Source: Gammaproteobacteria bacterium (GTDB lineage Bacteria > Pseudomonadota > Gammaproteobacteria > DSM-16500). Taken from it: a stretch of DNA of 39,336 nucleotides. Within the stretch, counting starts at the first letter, position 1. Each line of letters opens with the position of its first letter. The stretch covers positions 1-39,336 of the forward strand of contig BMAG01000032.1 in the NCBI GenBank assembly GCA_014132595.1, in the 5' to 3' direction. A program made the position numbers and the translations under genes. This document shows, in pieces, positions 24,750 to 33,491 of this stretch. The notes under the pieces are model-generated. The model saw only the letters and a list, made by a program, of their open reading frames with translations. It made no database searches and was not told where the DNA came from.

Positions 24750-25589
24750 ATGAAACAAAGACCCTATCTTGGTTTTGGTCTAGGACTTCGTCCCGATCAT
24801 TACGAAACCATATTAGAAGAGCACCCTCCCTTAGATTGGTTTGAAATATTGACTGAAAATTATTTAGTGCCAGGCGGAAAACCTCTTTATTTTCTGGATC
24901 GCATTCGAGAAAACTATCCGCTTGTCATGCATGGGGTATCACTTTCTATCGGAAGTTGTGATCCTCTTGATAAGGCATATCTTCAAGACGTTAAAAATTT
25001 AATTTCGCGTGTTGAACCAGCCTGGGTTTCTGATCATTTATGCTGGACGGGTATTCACGATTTAAATATGCATGATCTGTTACCGCTGCCCTATACGATG
25101 GAAGCAGTGAATCATATCGTTTCGCGGATACAAGAAGTACAAGACTATTTTGGACGTCAAATTTTAATTGAAAATGTTTCTAGTTATTTAACGTATTTAA
25201 ATGCAGAAATGGAAGAATGGGAATTTTTAGCGGAAATAGCAAAACGCGCAGATTGTTTGATTCTTTTAGATGTGAATAATATTTACGTGAGCTCCTACAA
25301 TCATATGTTTGACCCGAGAGATTATTTAAATGGAATTCCTAAAGATCGTGTTCAACAAATTCATCTCGCAGGGCATTCGAATCAAGGACACTATATTATT
25401 GATACACATGATGCACCTGTCATTCAGCCGGTATGGGATTTATATGCATTAACCTTAGAACACTTCGGCCCCATTTCAACGATGATTGAAAGGGATGATA
25501 ATATTCCTGCTTTATCTGAATTACTGAAAGAAGTAGAGCAAGCACGTCAAATCGCGAAAGAAGTACTGGAGGTACCCACCGTTGCGTGA
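24750..25589 (+). CDS. bufB: DUF692 multinuclear iron-dependent oxidase (BufB)
   Basis: A 279-residue TIM-barrel enzyme of the UPF0276/DUF692 family, the same superfamily as MbnB, which oxidises peptide cysteines with iron and O2. The metal-ligand motifs are all present in order: MHGVSLSIG, SDHLCW, LIENVSSYL, LLDVNNIYVS, IHLAGH, DTHDAPV and MIERDDNIP. It should modify the BufA cysteines in the cytoplasm before export. No strong Shine-Dalgarno precedes the ATG. Its stop overlaps the BufC start by 8 bases, so BufB and BufC are probably made together as a complex. Confidence 0.92.
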   Translation: MKQRPYLGFGLGLRPDHYETILEEHPPLDWFEILTENYLVPGGKPLYFLDRIRENYPLVMHGVSLSIGSCDPLDKAYLQDVKNLISRVEPAWVSDHLCWTGIHDLNMHDLLPLPYTMEAVNHIVSRIQEVQDYFGRQILIENVSSYLTYLNAEMEEWEFLAEIAKRADCLILLDVNNIYVSSYNHMFDPRDYLNGIPKDRVQQIHLAGHSNQGHYIIDTHDAPVIQPVWDLYALTLEHFGPISTMIERDDNIPALSELLKEVEQARQIAKEVLEVPTVA

Positions 25590-26355
25590 ACTGCAGAAAT
25601 TGCAAAATGATTTTCAAAATTATCTACTCGATAAATCAAATGCTATTATGACTGCTGTCGTCGATATTGAACCTGTTCCTGCAAACATACGTTTAAATGT
25701 TTATAGAGATGGTTACTATCTAAGACTATTAGAAGCGCTCGAACAAGATTATGAAGTATTGCGCGCACTGATGGGTGCAGAAGAATTTGATGTGATTGCT
25801 CGTGACTATATTCACACACATCCCTCTCATTTTCGATCGATTCGCTGGTATGGCAAAGATCTCTCTTTTTTTTTAAAAGAAAAAACAAATCAACTCTGTC
25901 TCAGCGAAATGGCTCAATTTGAATGGTTGTTAACTGAAGCTTTTGACGCGGCAGAAAGTGACATCCTGACTGTGGAAGACATGGCGGCTATTCCTCCTAA
26001 AAAATGGCCTGTGATGCGTTTTATACTCCACCCATCCTTACGTCAATTGAATTTACAAACAAATGCAGTGGCCATCTGGCAATCTTTTAAAGAAAATGGA
26101 ATCTTACTTACACCGGAAGAAACCCAGATATCTGTTCCCTGGATCATTTGGCGCAAAGAACTCGATATTTTATTCTGTTCTTTAGATCCTGCTGAAAATG
26201 ATATGCTCCAGACACTTTCCGCTGGCATGCCTTTTAAAAAGCTTTGTGAGGGCTTAGGTAAGTGGTTTGATGAAGAAAAAGTCGCCATGCAAGCTGCTTT
26301 ATTTCTAAAAAGATTGATGTTGGATCATCTAATTGTGGGCGTGAAGTATAAGTAA
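25582..26355 (+). CDS. bufC: DUF2063 bufferin partner protein (BufC)
   Basis: A 257-residue protein with an N-terminal DUF2063 DNA-binding-like domain (ELQKLQNDFQNYLL, VPANIRLNVYRDGYYLRLLE, then DYEVLRALMG and the conserved DYI and HPSHFRSIRWYG segments). In methanobactin-like and bufferin systems the equivalent protein pairs with the DUF692 enzyme and helps recognise the precursor peptide. The start is TTG, chosen because GGAGG lies 9 bases upstream and no in-frame ATG or GTG exists nearby. It overlaps bufB by 8 bases. No DoxX or transporter gene follows. Confidence 0.88.
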   Translation: MRELQKLQNDFQNYLLDKSNAIMTAVVDIEPVPANIRLNVYRDGYYLRLLEALEQDYEVLRALMGAEEFDVIARDYIHTHPSHFRSIRWYGKDLSFFLKEKTNQLCLSEMAQFEWLLTEAFDAAESDILTVEDMAAIPPKKWPVMRFILHPSLRQLNLQTNAVAIWQSFKENGILLTPEETQISVPWIIWRKELDILFCSLDPAENDMLQTLSAGMPFKKLCEGLGKWFDEEKVAMQAALFLKRLMLDHLIVGVKYK

Positions 26356-26476
26356 CTCATTGATTAAACTATATTTATTTTTTATTTTCTGTTTTCTTAA
26401 GATTTCCTTAATGTTCAAAGGTTATACTACTCCTCTTTCAAATTTTATACATTAGAAAATAACGAGGGGTATACCA

Positions 26477-27223
26477 ATGAGATATTTATCTTTTATTACC
26501 ATTCTTATGGTAGGCATCATCGGTTTGGTTTCTTATACATTTTTATCTAAAAATTCAAAACAAGAAAATGTGACTGCCGAAAACACAACAGTCACACACA
26601 CAACGAATAATTCACATAATTGGGTAACAGAAAAAACCCATTTGATTGAATCACAGGCAAGCAATCTTGATCCAGCCGTTTTAAAGGTTGGTCTGACGGC
26701 TTATCTTAAAGCACGTGATAAGGGTCTCGATCAAAAACAATTATTAACAGTGATCGATTTTTCTAAACCTTCTGATGAACGTCGTATGTGGGTGATCGAT
26801 CTTAAAACGAATAAAGTATTATTTAATACCTGGGTTGCACATGGAAAAAATAGCGGTGGACGTTATGCCACAAGTTTTTCAAATGCATCCCACAGTTTAA
26901 AATCAAGCTTAGGTGTGTTTGTGACAACGAACACCTATTCCGGTGGTCATGGTTATTCATTACGTATTAAAGGATTAGAACATGGCATCAATGACAACGC
27001 AGCGAATCGTGACGTGGTTGTACATGGTGCATGGTATGCAGGTGGTGATGTTGCAAAATCACGCGGTATGTTAGGCAGAAGCTGGGGTTGTTTAGCGGTC
27101 GGTGAAAACACCATCAAACCTTTAGTTGATACCATCAAGAATGACACCGTGGTTGTTGCTTATTATCCTGATCGACATTGGTTAGAACATTCGGAATGGG
27201 TTAATAATTCTGTCGCAGCATAA
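26477..27223 (+). CDS. Murein L,D-transpeptidase catalytic-domain protein (YkuD_2 type)
   Basis: A 248-residue protein anchored or exported by an N-terminal hydrophobic segment (residues ~4-24, SFITILMVGIIGLVSYTFL). The catalytic domain covers ~85-235, with the conserved pieces SKPSDERRMWVIDL, HGKNSGGRYAT, VVHGAWYA and the Cys-containing SWGCLAV. The catalytic Cys and a nearby His are intact. It probably forms or edits 3-3 peptidoglycan cross-links or attaches proteins in the periplasm. GAGGGG precedes the ATG. It is 121 bases from bufC and has its own promoter-like AT-rich upstream region, so it is probably independent of the bufferin genes. Confidence 0.85.
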   Translation: MRYLSFITILMVGIIGLVSYTFLSKNSKQENVTAENTTVTHTTNNSHNWVTEKTHLIESQASNLDPAVLKVGLTAYLKARDKGLDQKQLLTVIDFSKPSDERRMWVIDLKTNKVLFNTWVAHGKNSGGRYATSFSNASHSLKSSLGVFVTTNTYSGGHGYSLRIKGLEHGINDNAANRDVVVHGAWYAGGDVAKSRGMLGRSWGCLAVGENTIKPLVDTIKNDTVVVAYYPDRHWLEHSEWVNNSVAA

Positions 27224-27241
27224 ACAAAGTTATCTCTCATC

Positions 27242-27273
27242 GTGCCTTCGATGAAGTCTCTCATCGAAGGCAC
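27242..27273. terminator. 12-bp stem-loop between convergent genes
   Basis: GTGCCTTCGATG (27242-27253) pairs exactly with CATCGAAGGCAC (27262-27273) around an 8-base loop. It lies between the stop codons of two converging genes and probably serves both, although neither side has a long T-run. Confidence 0.6.
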
Positions 27274-27293
27274 AATAAAGGACGATACTTACT

Positions 27294-29066
27294 TTATCTA
27301 ACCGCATAACGATTAAGATAGACCGTATCTCTACTAACCTCAGCAGGTGCCGGCAATAAACAACGCCCAAACAATCCAAGTTTCGAAAGCCCCTCACTCA
27401 AACGCTCGGAAGAAAAACGAGATGCCTTCTCATTTTTATTAACACGTTTTACCAAAATTTCTTTTTCCTTGGCAAGCGCCAGATATTCCTCTTTTTTAGC
27501 TTTGGGTGACGCTTCTTTTTCAGCTGTAAATTGAGCTTCCTTAGCTCGAGCATGATATCGATAGGCAGACCACCCCACAGCCGTGAGAAAAAGCAAAGTC
27601 CATGTCACCGGATTTGATAACGATGCTGCAATTGCTGCCATATGAAAACAAGCAGGCATAAAAGGTGATGTATTCGGTAATAAAAATACTCGCGCAACAA
27701 ACACCGATGACATCGTAAAATCACATAACATTTTATAGTAAATATGATTAAAAAATTCGAATTCCTTTTTACCTAACCGCTCAAAGAAATAACTCAGTGC
27801 ATTTTGATTCATCCAATTTTTTTCATTCAGCTGAGTTTTTAATCCAGAAATGTCACCTTTAAGTTTGTCAATCTCTCCATCAAGGTCAGGAACGTTATTC
27901 AAATTGATCTTTAAATCAACATGCTCTTCCAATGCGCCCAATTTATCGTGATAGGCTTTATAGGCAAATCCACAGGCCGCAATAACACTCCCAATACCGA
28001 AGTCATTTGCAAACACAGTTCCCGCAAGATCTGCTGTGAAATGAAGGTAATCCATCACTGCAGCGGATGTTAGCCACAACACATATTGAGCCTGTAAAAA
28101 ACCACTGAGAAACCCGACACCACCTGCATAGAATGCAAGCTCTTTTGCATTTTCAGGTTTGGGTGTCGATTCAAACGAAAGATCTTCATGTTTTAACCAA
28201 TTCTTCTTGAGTTCATCATTCAATAAATATTCTAACAAGGAAGCTTCATGATAGGCTTCTTCGGAATTTTTGATCTGACCATTTGAATGACGATGATCGA
28301 ACCAATGCCATGTTTTAAAACCCATGAAAGTCAAAGCACTGACTGCAAGAGGTAAGATATAACTCACGAAAAATGAACAACCCGGCATACCATTGGCAAG
28401 GGAAGCTGTTAAGCTAACCTCGATAATCCAGCCAATCCAGAAGTAGAAAGCAGAAAGAAACAAAGTCATCCAAATTGCGAGTAAAAAGCGCTCGGGATTA
28501 AATTGGGTCTGCATTTTGACAAAAGGTGTTCCATTTTCATCAACATCTATCCTGGCATTTTTAAATCTAGCAAAAAATTTTTTCTCATTCTCATCATCCT
28601 CCCGAGGATTTTGTAGTCTTTCATTGAGACTTTTAATGAGATCATCATTGTCAAAGGTAAATTGTTTACGAAGACTATCTAATTTTTCCTGGATAATAAT
28701 CCGTTTTTCTTCACATTGTTCTTGATGAACTTGTCGTTTAATTTCATTTTGATATTCTGTTTCAGTCCAGAAACCACAAGCTTTTGCAAGTCCCAAAAAA
28801 GCAATGGCAGCCACGCCCGTCTCTGTGGTGAACGGATGCTCAGCAAACCATACAAGGGGGCCGAACGATGCATGGGCTGCTGTATCGGGATTTTTGAGAA
28901 AGATATCCCGAAAAAAAATAAGTGGCCATCGATAAAAGAAGGTGAATAACCAGTCGAAGGGTTCCAAAAAAGCAGCTTGCACTGCCCAAATAAAACTCGA
29001 AGAATATTCTTGACGATATTTTTCTGTTTCTTCTTCCAATCCGCTTGAGAACATACCTGAAAACAT
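27294..29066 (-). CDS. Large multi-pass membrane protein with coiled-coil segments
   Basis: A 590-residue protein of no family I recognise. Hydrophobic segments occur near residues 25-50, 88-105, 195-260, 315-375 and 450-500. Long charged helices lie between them (EYQNEIKRQVHQEQCEEKR; VDLKINLNNVPDLDGEIDKL) and near the C-terminus. No cleaved signal peptide is visible. AGGAG lies 8 bases before the ATG at 29066; a GTG three codons earlier sits too close to it. Membrane proteins with alternating coiled coils of this kind occur among effectors that enter vacuole membranes, but a housekeeping role is not excluded. Confidence 0.7.
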   Translation of the reverse strand: MFSGMFSSGLEEETEKYRQEYSSSFIWAVQAAFLEPFDWLFTFFYRWPLIFFRDIFLKNPDTAAHASFGPLVWFAEHPFTTETGVAAIAFLGLAKACGFWTETEYQNEIKRQVHQEQCEEKRIIIQEKLDSLRKQFTFDNDDLIKSLNERLQNPREDDENEKKFFARFKNARIDVDENGTPFVKMQTQFNPERFLLAIWMTLFLSAFYFWIGWIIEVSLTASLANGMPGCSFFVSYILPLAVSALTFMGFKTWHWFDHRHSNGQIKNSEEAYHEASLLEYLLNDELKKNWLKHEDLSFESTPKPENAKELAFYAGGVGFLSGFLQAQYVLWLTSAAVMDYLHFTADLAGTVFANDFGIGSVIAACGFAYKAYHDKLGALEEHVDLKINLNNVPDLDGEIDKLKGDISGLKTQLNEKNWMNQNALSYFFERLGKKEFEFFNHIYYKMLCDFTMSSVFVARVFLLPNTSPFMPACFHMAAIAASLSNPVTWTLLFLTAVGWSAYRYHARAKEAQFTAEKEASPKAKKEEYLALAKEKEILVKRVNKNEKASRFSSERLSEGLSKLGLFGRCLLPAPAEVSRDTVYLNRYAVR

Positions 29067-29155
29067 ATTATGCACTCCTTTTTTTAATAATTATTTATTA
29101 TGCAAATACATCAAAATCAGGTTGCTTCGTCAAGTGAAAAATGAAATTTCTTTTT

Positions 29156-30229
29156 TTATTGAATGGATTGTTTTAATGTTTGAATTCGCTGATAAGATTC
29201 ATCGATTCGTTCTTCAGAAATCTGCCCCAACTGTACAGCTTCATCAATAATATTGACTATTTCTTGTGGATTCTCCGGCGTTGCAACTAATTGATTCCCA
29301 AAAACTAAAATATCTGCGCCTGCATTCACCGCCATCTTAACGGATTCAGCCAAACCATATTGTTTAGCCATTGCATCCATCTGCATATCATCCGTCACAG
29401 TAACCCCTTTGAAATTTAAAGAATTCCTTAATAAATCCGTTGTCACTGACTTAGAAATGCTCGCAGGAAAAATATCATATTTTTTATTCACGACATGAGC
29501 CGTCATGATCATCGTTCTGGGATTGTTATTAATGAGAGCCTTGTAGGGATCCAATTCATATTCTTTCCAGGTATCTGTCACATCCACAAAGGGACTTGTA
29601 TGCGTATCTTCCACAGAGCTCCCATGCCCAGGAAAATGTTTATAGGCACATAAAACCCCCTGATCTTGATAGGCTTTGGCAAATATTGCCGCATATTCGA
29701 TGACTTTTTTAGGATCCGAGGAAAAACTACGGCCCAATTTACCGATAATAGGATTGTCAGGATTTACATTCAGATCAAGGACCGGTGCAAAGTTAAGATT
29801 GATACCTAATCCTTTTAACGTTGCCGCCATTTTTTCAGCTTCTCGTTTCGCATTTTCCAAGCTGCCATTCCCGATTTCCGCTGCAGATTGTGTTTTTGGA
29901 AAGCCATAACTTTCCTTTAAACGGTTCACTTTACCCCCTTCATAATCAATACTGATGATTAAAGAGGATAAATGATTTTTTTTAACCGTTGCTGCTTGCT
30001 TTGCATAAGTCTGTAATTGTTGAGTCAATGTCTTCAGTTGTTCTGGAGATTGAATATTACGATGACCGGCTTGCCGCGTTTGACAGTCATAATCAAATAA
30101 AATAACACCGCCTATCTGTTGAGCCAAAATAGCATGCACAATAGGATCATCCGGTTTAAGCATTAAACCCTTAAAACCGACAAGAATCATTTGTCCAATT
30201 TTTTCTTTCAAGGTCACATTATTTGACAT
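29156..30229 (-). CDS. nagZ: Glycoside hydrolase family 3, beta-N-acetylhexosaminidase (NagZ-like)
   Basis: A 357-residue cytoplasmic enzyme without signal peptide, consistent with NagZ, which removes GlcNAc from muropeptide fragments during cell-wall recycling. The family signature is KHFPGHGSSVEDTH (residues 197-210), with the catalytic His/Asp loop. The nucleophile Asp lies in VTVTDDMQMDA (near 280). IDYEGGKVNRL near 95 is the usual substrate-binding piece. It is somewhat longer and more divergent than the E. coli enzyme. No ampD- or anhydromuropeptide-related gene is adjacent. Confidence 0.85.
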   Translation of the reverse strand: MSNNVTLKEKIGQMILVGFKGLMLKPDDPIVHAILAQQIGGVILFDYDCQTRQAGHRNIQSPEQLKTLTQQLQTYAKQAATVKKNHLSSLIISIDYEGGKVNRLKESYGFPKTQSAAEIGNGSLENAKREAEKMAATLKGLGINLNFAPVLDLNVNPDNPIIGKLGRSFSSDPKKVIEYAAIFAKAYQDQGVLCAYKHFPGHGSSVEDTHTSPFVDVTDTWKEYELDPYKALINNNPRTMIMTAHVVNKKYDIFPASISKSVTTDLLRNSLNFKGVTVTDDMQMDAMAKQYGLAESVKMAVNAGADILVFGNQLVATPENPQEIVNIIDEAVQLGQISEERIDESYQRIQTLKQSIQ

Positions 30230-30351
30230 GCTTAGACCTATCTTAAAAAAAGTAGAAGCAAACCCATTTTTCCTATCAAGATAAAAAGAAAAAACAGGCT
30301 TGCGTTTGTTTAAGACAGTTACATTTTATAGATATGGATTATCCTAACCGA

Positions 30352-30618
30352 CTAATCCAACATTCCATACTGTTTTAATTTTTTACGCAATGTGCCGCGC
30401 GAAATTCCCAAAATCTGAGCCATGCGTACTTGGTTATAATGCGTATGATTGATAAGCACTTCCAGCAAAGGGCGCTCAATTTCTTCTAATAAAATAGAAT
30501 AAAAATCAACCGGCTGTTCAGTACCAATATTGGTAAAATAATTCCGTAAAGTATCTTTAACGGCTTGTTTCAATGTAATGCTATTGAGTGTTTCTAGTAA
30601 TGCTTCGTTCCCGATCAT
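30352..30618 (-). CDS. fis: DNA-binding protein Fis
   Basis: An 88-residue nucleoid protein. The C-terminal helix-turn-helix YNQVRMAQILGISRGTLRKK is the hallmark of Fis. The N-terminal region is shorter and more divergent than that of the 98-residue E. coli protein. It bends DNA and controls growth-phase genes, rRNA promoters and some site-specific recombination or replication origins. Its usual partner gene dusB is absent; here it follows HU and an H1-like gene on the same strand, 162 bases from HU. Confidence 0.93.
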   Translation of the reverse strand: MIGNEALLETLNSITLKQAVKDTLRNYFTNIGTEQPVDFYSILLEEIERPLLEVLINHTHYNQVRMAQILGISRGTLRKKLKQYGMLD

Positions 30619-30780
30619 AATAAACTCCCTTTAACGGTGTGTCTTTTGTTTTCCCTATTTGGTCTTATTTTAACTCTAATTTTTTGCATGTTGGCCTGCA
30701 TCTTATCAAATCGTTTCATGGAATTCTACCTATACTCATCAATTTAATTCATGATAGGCAGCTCTTATTTTATTGACAGA

Positions 30781-31062
30781 TTATTTTTTGGTGTCAACTT
30801 GCTCTTTTAAAGCTTTTCCTGCTTTAAAGTAAGGCACTACCGCTGCATTAATTTGCATTTCTTTTCCCGTCTGCGGATTACGAACTTTACGTGCCGCTCT
30901 CTCCTTTACGCCAAAATTACCAAAACCGACTAGAGATACAGAATCTCCCTTGGTCAACGTTAATTCAATACTACTTAACATCGCAGCAAGAATTTTTTCT
31001 GCTTTGGCATTAGGCAATTCTGAATTTTCTGCGATATAGGCTATCAGTTGTGATTTATTCAT
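30781..31062 (-). CDS. hup: DNA-binding protein HU
   Basis: A 93-residue HU-family protein. The start MNKSQLIAYIAENSEL, the SLVGFGNFGVKERAAR core and the arm region RNPQTGKEMQINAAVVPYFK are diagnostic; the Pro that intercalates into DNA is present (RNPQTG). The downstream segment FKAGKALKEQV is standard. It is 56 bases downstream of the H1-like gene; a small hairpin followed by T residues lies between them on the minus strand (31085-31097) and may reduce read-through. The order within the hupA/hupB subgroup is not determined. Confidence 0.95.
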   Translation of the reverse strand: MNKSQLIAYIAENSELPNAKAEKILAAMLSSIELTLTKGDSVSLVGFGNFGVKERAARKVRNPQTGKEMQINAAVVPYFKAGKALKEQVDTKK

Positions 31063-31118
31063 ATATGCTCCTTACGTCATTAAAAAGGTATCACCTTGTT
31101 CCCATCAAAAATTATTTC

Positions 31119-31673
31119 CTAAGCATTCCCCTCAATTTCCAATGCGGGTGTTAATGATTCTTCTACCAGTTCTGGAGTTTCAATTTCCGTATCGAGAGTT
31201 GTTTCCTCTTGCATAGGTAATTGTGATTTTTTAGGCGATTTTTTCTTGGGTGCAGCCTTTATTTTGATATTTTTTTTCTTGTCGGTTGTCTTACTCTCAT
31301 TAGGACTGATGATTGCAAGAATCGCTGCCTGCTTCTCAGCAAGAAAAGCTGTTGATTGATGAATCATTTCTGATTCGTAGGTGAGTTTGTTAATCGTTTG
31401 ATTGATTTGCTTAAATGCTTTTTTGGCAGCATTCATTTTTTTGATGGTCGATTTCTTATTTAATGCTGCATTGACTACTTTTTTCTTTTTTTCTGCTTTC
31501 TTAAGTGCCGATGTTAATTTTGTAGCTTGTTTTTTCAAAACCGTTAATTCTTTTTTAATTTGTTTAGGAAGCTTTTTTAAAATCTGAGAAACCGTCAAGG
31601 ATGTTACTTTTGATTTACGTTTCACTTTAATGCTGACCTTATTTGTTTTTTTTGTTAGTTTTTTGCGCGCCAT
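31119..31673 (-). CDS. Lysine-rich histone H1-like nucleoid protein
   Basis: A 184-residue protein in three parts. The N-terminus is strongly basic (KKLTKKTNKVSIKVKRKSK). The middle, residues ~25-130, is helical with regularly spaced Lys (LKKLPKQIKKELTVLKKQ; ALKKAEKKKKVVNAAL). After a second basic patch (KIKAAPKKKSPKK) there is an acidic tail (LDTEIETPELVEES). It resembles the bacterial H1-like proteins of Coxiella, Chlamydia and relatives, which compact DNA in the dormant, infectious form. No HTH is present. It is the first gene of an H1-HU-Fis series on one strand. Confidence 0.7.
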   Translation of the reverse strand: MARKKLTKKTNKVSIKVKRKSKVTSLTVSQILKKLPKQIKKELTVLKKQATKLTSALKKAEKKKKVVNAALNKKSTIKKMNAAKKAFKQINQTINKLTYESEMIHQSTAFLAEKQAAILAIISPNESKTTDKKKNIKIKAAPKKKSPKKSQLPMQEETTLDTEIETPELVEESLTPALEIEGNA

Positions 31674-31702
31674 TTGTTAATCCTCATTCAAAAATTTTAA
31701 GG

Positions 31703-31717
31703 TGGTAGAATCTACCA
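31703..31717. promoter_or_regulatory. Palindrome upstream of the H1-like gene
   Basis: TGGTAGAATCTACCA is a perfect palindrome about one central base, 30 bases before the H1-like start codon. Its position is right for an operator or a leader hairpin. The regulator is unknown. Confidence 0.4.
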
Positions 31718-32118
31718 TCCTTTGGTCAGCAAAGTCTACAACTAATCCAAATATCCCCCATTAATTTATTCATTTTTTTCTAGAAAAAATCAGGATGTTA
31801 TGATTTTCCAAATTCCAAAGCTAACTTTCAGCGTGTTTCGTAAATCCCTATCGTGAACGTGAACATTGCTAAAACCGTCTACGTCTTTTTTCTGCTATTT
31901 TCCTCACTGATGAATAAAGAATTGTAGGTTCAAATTCCAGAGATTTTATATCAACAAGGTTGATTTTAAGTAAAGAACTTATTAGAGTACATATTTAGTA
32001 ATTTTGCGAAATGTGTGGAAAATGTATAATGTATTTTTTAAGCAGAAAAGTGTGATGAGAATCCAATCCCTGAATCATTCAGTAATCCCCCATATCTATA
32101 TCCTGTAGGAGTTTTACC
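31718..32118. other. AT-rich divergent intergenic region
   Basis: Together with the palindrome before it, this is the spacer between the divergent H1-like and ProQ genes. It contains a probable promoter for the ProQ gene (-10 TATAAT at 32025-32030; TTTGCG lies 16 bases upstream). A word GTGAACGTGAAC near 31852 resembles the outer arm of the palindrome at 5972-6200 but is not paired. No convincing small RNA or coding frame was found. Confidence 0.4.
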
Positions 32119-32625
32119 ATGAGTAATTTAACTTTAAAAGAACAGCTCTCAGCATTAGCGCTCGGTTCACCTACTTCGGAAACGACCCAGGAAACGCTTA
32201 AAAAATCTCCGCAAAAAAAACCAGAAAAAGCGACCAGCCCAGCTAAACAAAAACCCGCCTGGCTTGAACACGCTCAATATGGTGTTGAACTCTTAAAAGC
32301 ACACTTCCCTGAATGTTTTAAGGAAATGCAAGCCGTTCAACCCTTAAAAATTGGTATTAAACAAGACCTGGTTATTCGATTAGGGAGCAAGGACAATATC
32401 GTCCTCAACGATAAAGCGTGCATGGTTAGCAGTCTTTCTTATTACGTCAGCTCCCCTTCTTATCTTAAAAATGTCATCACAGGCGCAACCCGTATTGATC
32501 TGGATGGAAATCCCGCAGGTGTTGTCAGCGAAGAAGAAGCAAAGTACTCCTCCGACTCTCGTCAGGCAAAATTACAAAAGAAAACAAAGCCCATCAAGCA
32601 AAAGCAGATCTCTAAAACGGCTTGA
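32119..32625 (+). CDS. ProQ/FinO-domain RNA chaperone
   Basis: A 168-residue protein with a ProQ/FinO domain at about residues 50-145 (LLKAHFPECF, LKIGIKQDLV, LSYYVSSPSYLKN, GATRIDLDGNPAGVV). It is flanked by basic, disordered tails (KKSPQKKPEKATSPAKQK; KLQKKTKPIKQKQISK). Such proteins bind structured RNA, protect 3' ends and help small RNAs pair; FinO-like members on plasmids control transfer or copy number. It has a good TATAAT -10 region and starts after TAGGAG. Whether it controls the nearby replicon is speculative. Confidence 0.9.
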   Translation: MSNLTLKEQLSALALGSPTSETTQETLKKSPQKKPEKATSPAKQKPAWLEHAQYGVELLKAHFPECFKEMQAVQPLKIGIKQDLVIRLGSKDNIVLNDKACMVSSLSYYVSSPSYLKNVITGATRIDLDGNPAGVVSEEEAKYSSDSRQAKLQKKTKPIKQKQISKTA

Positions 32626-32640
32626 TTAGATTTAAGGATT

Positions 32641-33354
32641 TTATAAAGCCCAATGCGGCACATATTCCCCTGCCTTTTTTAACTCTAATCGATTCCTATC
32701 ACACTCTGGATCCAGCTTTGTTAATAATTTCCAAAATCGAACACCATGAGACATCACCTTCGTATGACAAAGCTCATGCAGCAAGACATGTCTAACCAGA
32801 TGTGGCGGCAAAAATAAAAGCTTGCAGCACAAGCTGATATTTTTGCTGCTCGAACAACTCCCCCACCGCGTACTTGTGTGCCTAAAAGTAATCTCATTGA
32901 AGAATAAACCATGCTGCCTAGAAAGTTGCTCCAACTGTTCCTTCAAATGTTCTTCAGCTACTTTCTTCAACCATTGTTTTAAAAACCGGATACAACGTGG
33001 TTGATCGGCTATGTTGCCCAATAACTTAATTTGCTTGCAGGGATTGGTCAGACACCGAATTTTGGAAGAATCCGTTGCCATGTAAAATACATCCCATGTT
33101 TGTTCAATCGAGCGCAATAAAATTCGCTCAGGTAATTGTAAAGGTAATATTTCTTCTTTTTCCTGAAGCCCTTGCAATTTTTTCCAGTGATGAATAATCC
33201 ACTCTCTTTTTTGTTCTATAAATCGCTCGATCGTGGTTTGTGAGACACGCCTAACACCAGGCACCACAACCTCCAATCCTTTTGCCGATACCCTTAATTG
33301 CAGATATTTAGCCTTTTGGCTGTATCGAAGTGTGTAACTCGGCATTGTCATCAT
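32641..33354 (-). CDS. M48-family metallopeptidase, YgjP-like (DUF45)
   Basis: A 237-residue protein with the zinc motif HELCH (LLHELCHTKVMSHG) near residue 193 and the family motif TRWGSCSSSKNISLCCKL about 20 residues before it. It lacks a signal peptide and so is cytoplasmic. The family (UPF0102-independent, YgjP/COG1451) is widespread but the substrate is not established. It converges on the ProQ gene with only 15 bases between stop codons. Confidence 0.88.
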   Translation of the reverse strand: MMTMPSYTLRYSQKAKYLQLRVSAKGLEVVVPGVRRVSQTTIERFIEQKREWIIHHWKKLQGLQEKEEILPLQLPERILLRSIEQTWDVFYMATDSSKIRCLTNPCKQIKLLGNIADQPRCIRFLKQWLKKVAEEHLKEQLEQLSRQHGLFFNEITFRHTSTRWGSCSSSKNISLCCKLLFLPPHLVRHVLLHELCHTKVMSHGVRFWKLLTKLDPECDRNRLELKKAGEYVPHWAL

Positions 33355-33491
33355 TATTTTCTCTTCTCATACAATAAGTTAAGCATAATCGAAGATCCTG
33401 GTAAGTTAAATAACAAAAACAAGAATATGGCCTATACTTAATCAATCAGAGACTAATGAAGTAGTCTTCATCCAAATAAGGGGGGAAGCCT

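Noticed and set aside
31925-31945. Possible tRNA T-loop (GGTTCAAATTCC)
   Set aside because: The flanks do not form a five-pair T stem and no acceptor, D or anticodon arm can be placed around it.
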